From assembly GCA_964578935.1 (NCBI GenBank), contig CAZOEW010000124.1:1-11758 (forward strand): a DNA stretch of 11,758 nt, written 5' to 3'. The notes beneath the pieces are model-generated. The model made no database searches, was not told where the DNA came from, and worked only from the letters and a program-made list of their open reading frames with translations. Below, one piece after another: positions 6,308 to 11,758 of this stretch (its first letter is position 1; each line of letters begins with the position of its first letter). Both the position numbers and the translations under genes were made by a program. The stretch is from JAQYVL01 sp964578935. Its GTDB lineage: Bacteria > Desulfobacterota > Desulfobacteria > Desulfobacterales > SURF-7.

Positions 6308-7231
6308 CTAAAGCCGCAGTTTTGCGCTGTGCGGTTCACCAAAAAAACCGTGCGGCCGAAACACCAGGATCACCAGAATGATCGAATAGGCGATCAGGTC
6401 GCGAAGTGTGGATGGAAAAATCATGGGAACGAAAATTTCGATAAACCCGAGCAGAAATCCGGCCAGGCAGGCGCCAAGAACAGATCCTCTTCCGCCCAGG
6501 ATCGCGGCCACAAATGCTTTCCATCCGAATACGATACCCATATACGGATCGAGCACCGGATAGGCGACCCCGAAGAGTATGCCGGCGGCCGCGGCCAGGG
6601 CTGATCCAATGGCAAAGGTCATGGCGGCAATCGTGTTCATGGGAACACCCATCAGGGGAATGACCACATAGTCGAAGGCCATGGCGCGCATGGCCATGCC
6701 CCATTTGGTCCGGCGGACAAACAGGTTCAGGAGGAGCATGAGCGTGATCGATACGACCACGATCATGATTTTTTTGTTGGTAACATAAATCCCTCCGAAA
6801 TTATAGGTGGCGGACTCGATCAGGGACGGAAAACTGACCCGTCTGGCACCCAGCAGGGCCAGATTGCCGGTTTCCAGAATAATACCGATCATAAGACCTG
6901 TGATCGCGGCGGAAGCCCGGGGAGCTCCCCTAAGCGGGCGATAGCCGATCCGTTCCACCAGAATGCCGACAAAAGAGGTCAGAAACATGGAAATCAGGAT
7001 GGTCAAAACCAGAATCAGCCAGTTGGGAAGGAGGAGTGCGCCGGTTGCGGCCAGCGCGGTCAGACCGGTGGCAACGCCGAATCCAATATAGGCTCCGACC
7101 ATGAAAATATCGCCATGGGCGAAGTTGAAGAGCATCAGCACCCCGTAAACCATGGAATACCCCAGAGCGATCAATGCGTAAAAACTTCCCCATTGAAGGG
7201 CATTAACCAGATTTTGCAAGAAAAACGCCAT
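6308..7231 (-). CDS. livH: Liv-type ABC transporter permease LivH
   Basis: A 307-residue polytopic inner-membrane protein of standard LivH size. The first helix reads ALQWGSFYALIALGYSMVYG followed by NFAHGDIFMVGAYIG (36-50), the most conserved LivH signature. The ATPase-coupling loop is KWGMAMRAMAFDYVVIPLMG (176-195). The GWKAFVAAILGGRGSVLGA segment (236-254) and the ending FRPHGFFGEP complete the family pattern. Several helices alternate with short loops. The ATG follows the livK stop by 12 nt, with GGGAG upstream as ribosome binding site. It partners LivM. Confidence 0.96.
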   Translation of the reverse strand: MAFFLQNLVNALQWGSFYALIALGYSMVYGVLMLFNFAHGDIFMVGAYIGFGVATGLTALAATGALLLPNWLILVLTILISMFLTSFVGILVERIGYRPLRGAPRASAAITGLMIGIILETGNLALLGARRVSFPSLIESATYNFGGIYVTNKKIMIVVVSITLMLLLNLFVRRTKWGMAMRAMAFDYVVIPLMGVPMNTIAAMTFAIGSALAAAAGILFGVAYPVLDPYMGIVFGWKAFVAAILGGRGSVLGACLAGFLLGFIEIFVPMIFPSTLRDLIAYSIILVILVFRPHGFFGEPHSAKLRL

Positions 7232-7243
7232 GAAAGGCTCTCC

Positions 7244-8434
7244 CTACGGGCAGACGGATCTGTAAAATTCATATTCGCCTGTATCGCTGATGCGGACGAT
7301 AACGGCGCATTTGATCGGATCACCTTCTTCGGTGAACGTCATTTTTCCGGTGATGCCGTCGAACTCTGTGATCTTGGCCATGGCATCACGCACGCACTTC
7401 CGGTCCTTCTCGATATTCCCGGTGATCGTTCCGCACTGCTGGATGGCAGTCTGCACGATTCCCAGCGAATCCCAGGTCAGCGCGGCCACGTCATCCGGCT
7501 CATACCCGTATTTTTTTTTGTACCGCTTGATAAACGCTTTTGTCGCGCCTGTGGCGCCGGCAGCAGCGTAATGGGTGCTGAAAAAGAGACCGTAGCAATC
7601 TTTTCCGCATAATTTGACGGTTTCCGCAGAACCCCAGCTGTCACTTCCGACAATGGGGCCTTTCCAGCCAAGCTCACGGGCCTGCTGTACGATCAGGGCT
7701 ACCTCATTGTAATACTGCGGAACAAAAAGAACCTCGGCACCTGATTTGATGATGGTTGTCAACTGGGAGCTGAAGTCCGCATCTTTTGTGGTAAAGCTTT
7801 CGAATGCGACCACAGATCCTTTGCCCTGAAGTTGTTCCCAGGCTTGTTTGAAAAATTCGGCCAGGCCTTTTGGATAGTCACTGGCAACATCATACAGGAC
7901 AGCGGCTTTCGTAAAACCGAACTCTTCCCGGATGAAACTGGCCAGAACCGGTCCCTGAAAAGGATCGAGGAAACAGCCTCGGAACACAAACGGCCGGTCT
8001 TTTGTTGTATCCGGGTTGGTTGACCAGGGGCTGACCATGGGAGTCTTGTAGTTGTTGGCGACATCTCCTGCCGGAACCGCCTGTTTGGACGACTGGGGGC
8101 CGACAATGGCGAGCACTTCATCTTCGGTGATCATTTTTGTGGTGGCTTGAACAGCCGATTCCGCCTTTGATTCGTTGTCTTCGACGATCAGTTCCACCGG
8201 GTATTTTTGTTCACCGATCCGGATACCGCCTTCGGCATTGATATCTTCCAGCCACATCTGTGCCGCATACTTGGTTCCTTCTCCCACCTTTGGAATATCC
8301 CCGGTAATGGGTGCGTTAATGCCGATTTTGATGGATCCGGCTTTTTTCCAGGGCCACTTGACACCAAAGGCACTGGATGAAAAACAGATCATGATAAACA
8401 GAATGAAACCTGTCAGAAACACCCGCTTTCGCAT
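7244..8434 (-). CDS. livK: Periplasmic substrate-binding protein of the Liv-type ABC transporter
   Basis: A 396-residue type I periplasmic binding protein of the Peripla_BP_6 (Leu/Ile/Val-amide) class. Residues 1-24 (MRKRVFLTGFILFIMICFSS and SAFG) form a secretion signal; the Cys at 17 is not in a good lipobox, so a soluble periplasmic form is likely. The mature domain starts IKIGINAPITGD. Ligand-loop regions are VGPQSSKQAVPAG (111-123) and MVSPWSTNPD (133-142), whose Ser/Thr residues would hold the carboxylate of an amino-acid-like ligand. GSDSWGSAE (263-271) is the second-lobe loop. Seven Cys (154, 276, 280, 334, 347, 376, 395) remain in the mature protein, more than usual. The ligand (branched-chain amino acid, amide, urea or aromatic acid) cannot be told from sequence. 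ATG at 8432-8434 was chosen because AGGAGG lies five nt upstream; a second ATG directly precedes it. Confidence 0.93.
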   Translation of the reverse strand: MRKRVFLTGFILFIMICFSSSAFGVKWPWKKAGSIKIGINAPITGDIPKVGEGTKYAAQMWLEDINAEGGIRIGEQKYPVELIVEDNESKAESAVQATTKMITEDEVLAIVGPQSSKQAVPAGDVANNYKTPMVSPWSTNPDTTKDRPFVFRGCFLDPFQGPVLASFIREEFGFTKAAVLYDVASDYPKGLAEFFKQAWEQLQGKGSVVAFESFTTKDADFSSQLTTIIKSGAEVLFVPQYYNEVALIVQQARELGWKGPIVGSDSWGSAETVKLCGKDCYGLFFSTHYAAAGATGATKAFIKRYKKKYGYEPDDVAALTWDSLGIVQTAIQQCGTITGNIEKDRKCVRDAMAKITEFDGITGKMTFTEEGDPIKCAVIVRISDTGEYEFYRSVCP

Positions 8435-8452
8435 CATTTCCTCCTTTTTCTG

Positions 8453-8480
8453 TTGTGAATGGAAGTCTATTTGCGATAAT
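8453..8480 (+). promoter_or_regulatory. Candidate sigma-70 promoter for the leader ORF and two-component operon
   Basis: TTGTGA (8453-8458) and GATAAT (8475-8480) are separated by 16 nt, matching four of six and five of six consensus bases. Initiation would fall near 8487, ahead of the GGAGGG site at 8512. The -10 overlaps that of the opposing livK promoter. Pattern match only. Confidence 0.35.
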
Positions 8481-8502
8481 ACCAGATCATGCCACTGTTC
8501 AA
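8476..8502 (-). promoter_or_regulatory. Candidate sigma-70 promoter for the liv operon
   Basis: On the minus strand TTGAAC (8497-8502) and TATTAT (8476-8481) are spaced 15 nt. The -10 lies 41 nt ahead of the livK start codon, leaving room for the AGGAGG ribosome binding site. It is the best match I find in this intergenic region. Proper sigma-54 spacing was looked for and not found. Confidence 0.38.
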
Positions 8503-8523
8503 TACAGATTCGGAGGGAATACC

Positions 8524-8553
8524 ATGGGAAAGAAAACTTTTCAACGTCGATAA
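8524..8553 (+). CDS. Nine-residue leader ORF before the histidine kinase
   Basis: ATG at 8524-8526 follows a near-ideal Shine-Dalgarno GGAGGG (8512-8517) at 6 nt and encodes MGKKTFQRR before TAA at 8551-8553. This is the best translation start signal in the divergent intergenic region. The ORF is in the same frame as the kinase gene that follows, with no other stop between, so it is either a genuine leader peptide or the ancestral kinase start cut off by a nonsense codon. The peptide is basic and lacks runs of a regulatory codon, so classical attenuation is not obvious. Confidence 0.4.
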   Translation: MGKKTFQRR

Positions 8554-8595
8554 CTTCATAAAAGAGTGCATCAATTTTCGGAGCATGATAACTCA

Positions 8596-10113
8596 ATGAC
8601 AGATCAGCCTTCCAAACGACTGCTTCGGGGCCTGCCCGTTGCCATCATTCTTCCGGTGATCCTTACGGCACTCCTTTTTGGAATGACGATTTTTCTTCTG
8701 GTTCTTCCTTCTCTGGAGTCGGCTTTGATATCTCAGCGGCGGGCGCTTATCCACGAGCTGACAGAGGTGGCATGGAGTACACTCAGCCTGTTTGAAGAAA
8801 AAGAAAAATCCGGCATTGTCACCCGAAAGCAGGCTCAGTATCTTGCGGTGAACCATCTGCGACAGCTTCGATACGGGGTCGACCTGAAAGATTATTTCTG
8901 GATCAACGATATGGTTCCCAGAATCATCATGCATCCGTATCGCACGGATCTTGAAGGAAAGGATGTTTCTGATTTTACAGATCCGGACGGCAAACGGCTT
9001 TTTAAGGAGTTTGTCAGGACGGTTAACGAAAAGGGATCCGGATATGTTGACTACAAGTGGCAATGGATGGATGATCCCGGGAGAATCGTTTCGAAAATTT
9101 CATTTGTTAAGGCCTTCAAACCCTGGGGCTGGGTGGTAGGCACCGGGGTGTATGTAGATGATATTGAAGCGGAAATCGCTTCCATGACGAAAAAACTCAC
9201 CCTGATCTGCATCGGGATACTGGGTTTTGTCTTTTTGTTGTCTTTTTTTATCATCTGGCAGGGCATCCGGGTTGAAAAGGAGCGTCAGCGGATTCAGGAA
9301 CAGAGCTGGTCACAGCAGGAGCAGTTGTTTCAGGCCTCCAAAATGGCCTCTGTCGGAACCCTTGTTTCCGGGGTTGCCCATGAAATTAACAACCCGAACA
9401 CCGCCATCCTGTTAAATGCCACGGCGCTTAAAAAAATCTGGCGCAGTCTCGTGCCGATACTGGAGGAGCATTTCCAGGCAAAAGGAGATTCTCGAATCAG
9501 CGGGATGAAATTTTCCGAACTCCAGGAGCGAATTCCCCTGCTTCTGGATCATATCGAGGACGGCTCTGAACGTATCCGGGATATCGTTTCAGAGCTGAAG
9601 GATTTTTCAAGGATCAAACCTCCGGAATTGAATGATGAAGTGAATGTTAACCTTGCAGTTGAAAAAGCCGGAGGACTTGTGGCCAATCTGGTTCATAAAG
9701 CCACCAGTCATTTTTCAGTGGATCTTCAAGCGAATATCCCCCGATTCAGAGGTAATATCCAAAAAATCGAACAGGTTATCATCAATCTTCTGATCAATTC
9801 CTGTCAGGCGCTTGAAAGCAAAAAACAGAAAATAGAGGTCCGGACCGGGTATGATCCGGTTTTGGATTGTGTGACGGTTGAGGTCCGGGATACCGGTTCC
9901 GGAATACCGGCTGATCTGCTGGACAGGATCAAGGATCCGTTTTTTACAACCAAGCAGGACAGCGGCAGCACCGGGCTGGGACTTGCGATATCCGACCGGA
10001 TCGTTAAAGATCATGGGGGGAGAATGGATATTTTCAGCTCTCCGGGAAAGGGAACGAGCGTTAAACTCAGCTTCCCGGTTCAACCCGGTGAACCGGAAAA
10101 GGAAAACAGATGA
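8596..10113 (+). CDS. Membrane sensor histidine kinase with periplasmic Cache domain
   Basis: A 505-residue inner-membrane sensor kinase. Helix one spans about 14-38 (PVAIILPVILTALLFGMTIF). Residues 45-195 form a periplasmic single-Cache (sCache_2-like) domain, recognised by YFWINDMVPRIIMHPYRTDL, a GKDVSDFTDPDGKRLF segment and KPWGWVVGTGVYVDDIEAEI. Helix two is about 201-224. A short coiled linker leads to the dimerisation domain with phosphoacceptor His262 in VSGVAHEINNPNTA. The ATPase domain has the N-box VIINLLINSCQAL, DTGSGIP (432-438), DPFFTTK and the G2 box STGLGLAIS. sCache domains often bind small carboxylates or amino acids. I favour ATG at 8596, with GGAG 12 nt upstream; an in-frame GTG at 8566 is the alternative. 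Its stop overlaps the regulator start as ATGA. No receiver or PAS domain is present. Confidence 0.9.
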   Translation: MTDQPSKRLLRGLPVAIILPVILTALLFGMTIFLLVLPSLESALISQRRALIHELTEVAWSTLSLFEEKEKSGIVTRKQAQYLAVNHLRQLRYGVDLKDYFWINDMVPRIIMHPYRTDLEGKDVSDFTDPDGKRLFKEFVRTVNEKGSGYVDYKWQWMDDPGRIVSKISFVKAFKPWGWVVGTGVYVDDIEAEIASMTKKLTLICIGILGFVFLLSFFIIWQGIRVEKERQRIQEQSWSQQEQLFQASKMASVGTLVSGVAHEINNPNTAILLNATALKKIWRSLVPILEEHFQAKGDSRISGMKFSELQERIPLLLDHIEDGSERIRDIVSELKDFSRIKPPELNDEVNVNLAVEKAGGLVANLVHKATSHFSVDLQANIPRFRGNIQKIEQVIINLLINSCQALESKKQKIEVRTGYDPVLDCVTVEVRDTGSGIPADLLDRIKDPFFTTKQDSGSTGLGLAISDRIVKDHGGRMDIFSSPGKGTSVKLSFPVQPGEPEKENR

Positions 10114-11534
10114 AAGAAAACAGCCGGCCTGATTATCCTGTTCTGATTGTTGATGACGAAGAATCGATACTTCTTTCCGTGGATACAACCCTTCGAATGG
10201 CGGGTTTTGAAAACATCATCACCTGTCAGGACAGCAGGCAGGTGATGGACCAGATCCTTGCGCATCATGCAGAGGTCATTCTTCTGGATTTGAACATGCC
10301 GCATATCAGCGGCCAGAATCTTTTGATGAATATTGCCGCTGATTTTCCCGATATTCCGGTGATTATCGTTACAGGGGCGGCTGACGTCGATATGGCTGTT
10401 CACTGCATCAAAAAAGGGGCGTTTGATTATCTTGTCAAGCCGGTGGACGCGGAGCGTCTGATCACTTCCGTTCAGCAGGCTCGTTCGTTTAATGAATTGC
10501 AGCGGGAGAATATCTCTCTTAAAAATCATATTCTGACCGATGAGATTGAAAACCGGGAAGCCTTTTCCGAGATCATTACCGGGAATCGGAAAATGCTTTC
10601 CATATTCAAATATATCGAATCGATTGCCGGGACATCCCAGGCGGTTCTGATTACCGGAGAGACAGGCGTTGGCAAGGAGTTGATATCAAAAGCACTTCAT
10701 AAGCTCAGCGGTCTTCGCGGCCCTTTTGTCACGGTGAATGTGGCCGGTCTGGATGATAATGTTTTTTCCGATACGCTTTTCGGCCATGTAAAAGGCGCTT
10801 TTACCGGCGCGGAAACACACCGCAAGGGATTGATCGACCAGGCGTCCGGTGGTACGCTTTTACTGGATGAAATCGGTGATTTGAGCATTACTTCCCAGGT
10901 AAAGCTGCTTCGGCTTCTTCAGGAAGGCGAATACCGCAGCCTGGGAATGGACGAGACGCGAAGCGCCAATGTCCGTATCGTGGCTTCAACGAATAAAGAT
11001 TTGGAATCACTACAAAACATTGGAACTTTTCGCAAGGATCTTCTGTTCCGGCTCAAAATTCATCATGTCCATATTCCTCCCCTTCGGAAGCGGCTGGATG
11101 ATATTCCGCTTCTGCTGGATCATTTTCTGGACGAAGCGGCCCGTGAATTCGGGGTGCAACAATTCGTCTGGCCGAGAGAGCTTCCCCTGCTGCTGCAAAC
11201 CTATTCCTTTCCAGGAAACATCCGGGAAATGCAGGCCATGATTTATGATGCCGTGAGCAGGCATAAATCCAAGATGCTTTCCATGGCCGTGTTTGAAAAA
11301 TATATTGCCAGACAGCGAAAGGATAAGAATATCGAGGCAATACCTGCAGCCTCGAACCGGATTGTTTTTCCATTTACCCTTCCGACCATTGAGGAGGCAA
11401 CGGAAAAACTGGTTGCCGAGGCTATGAAAAGGGCGGAAGGAAACCAGTCCATGGCTGCCAGAATGCTGGGCATTTCCCAGCAGGCGGTGAATAAGCGCCT
11501 GCTGAAAATGAAAGAAAACAGCGAAAAAAGCTGA
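10110..11534 (+). CDS. NtrC-family sigma-54-dependent response regulator
   Basis: A 474-residue, three-domain regulator. The receiver domain (about 8-125) has the acidic pair Asp15/Asp16, phosphoacceptor Asp60 in VILLDLNMP, Thr88 and Lys110, all intact. The AAA+ domain (about 155-385) shows Walker A GETGVGKE (183-190), the sigma-54-contacting loop GAFTGA (229-234), Walker B GGTLLLDEIGD (247-257) and arginine-finger region FRKDLLFRL (307-315). A Fis-type helix-turn-helix lies at 430-467 (ATEKLVAEAMKRAEGNQSMA then ARMLGISQQAVNKRLLKM). It should activate sigma-54 promoters once phosphorylated by the adjacent kinase. The 4-nt ATGA overlap indicates translational coupling. The target could be the divergent liv operon or the gene past the right edge; no properly spaced -24/-12 element was found in the window. 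Confidence 0.95.
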   Translation: MKENSRPDYPVLIVDDEESILLSVDTTLRMAGFENIITCQDSRQVMDQILAHHAEVILLDLNMPHISGQNLLMNIAADFPDIPVIIVTGAADVDMAVHCIKKGAFDYLVKPVDAERLITSVQQARSFNELQRENISLKNHILTDEIENREAFSEIITGNRKMLSIFKYIESIAGTSQAVLITGETGVGKELISKALHKLSGLRGPFVTVNVAGLDDNVFSDTLFGHVKGAFTGAETHRKGLIDQASGGTLLLDEIGDLSITSQVKLLRLLQEGEYRSLGMDETRSANVRIVASTNKDLESLQNIGTFRKDLLFRLKIHHVHIPPLRKRLDDIPLLLDHFLDEAAREFGVQQFVWPRELPLLLQTYSFPGNIREMQAMIYDAVSRHKSKMLSMAVFEKYIARQRKDKNIEAIPAASNRIVFPFTLPTIEEATEKLVAEAMKRAEGNQSMAARMLGISQQAVNKRLLKMKENSEKS

Positions 11535-11550
11535 TTCAACATAAAACACC

Positions 11551-11566
11551 TACAACCCCGGTTGTA
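11551..11566. promoter_or_regulatory. TACAACC-CC-GGTTGTA dyad, copy 1 (overlaps terminator)
   Basis: A perfect 7-bp inverted repeat with a 2-nt centre. A second, imperfect copy (TACAACC-AG-GGTTGAT) follows 18 bp later at 11569-11584, and a half-copy TGCAACC is at 11589. Size and symmetry suit an operator for a Fis-type regulator, but the terminator stem alone could explain copies 1 and 2. Confidence 0.3.
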
Positions 11567-11588
11567 TCTACAACCAGGGTTGATTTTC
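11553..11588 (+). terminator. Intrinsic terminator after the two-component operon
   Basis: CAACCC (11553-11558) and GGTTGTA (11560-11566) pair with TACAACC (11569-11575) and GGGTTG (11577-11582). This gives a 13-bp stem with one C/A mismatch and a loop of two to four nt, followed by ATTTTCT. The hairpin begins 19 nt after the regulator stop, as expected for a Rho-independent terminator, though the T-tract is short. The stem is made from two copies of the TACAACC/GGTTGTA motif. Confidence 0.7.
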
Positions 11589-11635
11589 TGCAACCCCTTC
11601 TTACATAACGCTTTTCCGTGAATCCATCTTTTTTT

Positions 11636-11653
11636 CTACAACCTGAGTTGTAG
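11636..11653. promoter_or_regulatory. CTACAAC-CTGA-GTTGTAG dyad, separate copy of the motif
   Basis: A perfect 7-bp inverted repeat around CTGA, 86 bp from copy 1 and outside the terminator. It is preceded by a T-run (11629-11635) and followed by GGGGG, so as RNA it could extend by G-U pairs. It is a candidate binding site upstream of the gene beyond the right edge; no start codon or promoter for such a gene can be assigned in the remaining 105 nt. Confidence 0.4.
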
Positions 11654-11758
11654 GGGGTGCCATTGTTCCGCCGGCCGATCCATTTTGCTATAACCTTTTA
11701 AATACATTCGAAATAATATGAATCTCCCAGGTGGTTTAATCAGATGGTATACATTTTG

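Noticed and set aside
8480..8510. TGGCAT-containing stretch as a sigma-54 promoter for livK (minus strand)
   Set aside because: No GC at the proper distance downstream of the GG.
8435..8596. N-terminal extension of the binding protein up to 8596
   Set aside because: The extension lacks a signal sequence and would bury the real one; AGGAGG sits directly before the ATG pair at 8432-8437.
11673..11688. Possible sigma-54 -24/-12 promoter (GGC ... TTTTGC)
   Set aside because: GG to GC distance is 14 nt rather than the required 12.
1..11758. CRISPR array, tRNA, rRNA, transposase or toxin-antitoxin pair
   Set aside because: No regularly spaced repeats, cloverleaf-like segments or recognisable proteins of these kinds were seen on either strand.

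Overview
The window looks like chromosomal DNA of a Gram-negative, probably deltaproteobacterial (Desulfobacterota-like) organism. I infer this from the gene set: a Liv-type ABC operon with a long-form LivM, a Cache-domain histidine kinase paired with an NtrC-type regulator, and protein sequences of that flavour. No rRNA or other marker is present to confirm it. Two runs of N (100 at 1370-1469, 36 at 3093-3128) show it is a scaffold from a draft assembly, and both interrupt genes. Base composition is uneven: the stretches 1-1130 and about 2690-3420 are clearly AT-richer than the rest.

Left part (1-3350), all minus strand: a DJ-1/PfpI-family protein cut by the window edge, a NYN-domain (LabA-like) putative ribonuclease, an unrecognised gene split by the 100-N gap, an Old Yellow Enzyme-family flavin oxidoreductase immediately upstream of it, and one or two small unrecognised genes that share a reading frame. 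This part reads as accessory DNA with no evident common pathway.

Centre (3497-8434), minus strand: a complete, tightly packed branched-chain amino acid/amide-type ABC transporter operon in the order livK-livH-livM-livG-livF, with 0-17 nt between genes. The binding protein collects a solute in the periplasm, LivH and LivM form the membrane channel, and LivG and LivF are the ATPases.

Right part (8524-11758), plus strand: a divergently transcribed two-component system, a membrane histidine kinase with a periplasmic Cache-type sensor and a sigma-54-dependent NtrC-family response regulator, translationally coupled by an ATGA overlap. Before the kinase lies a 9-codon ORF with an ideal ribosome binding site, in frame with the kinase but closed by a TAA. 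The operon ends in a strong intrinsic terminator whose arms are built from a TACAACC/GGTTGTA motif that occurs again as a separate dyad downstream.

The most economical reading is that the sensor kinase and regulator control a transporter, plausibly the divergent liv operon, and/or the gene beyond the right edge. Nothing here is a demonstrably new system. The best leads are the short leader ORF, the shared -10 of the divergent promoters, the repeated dyad after the regulator, and the two unrecognised small genes.
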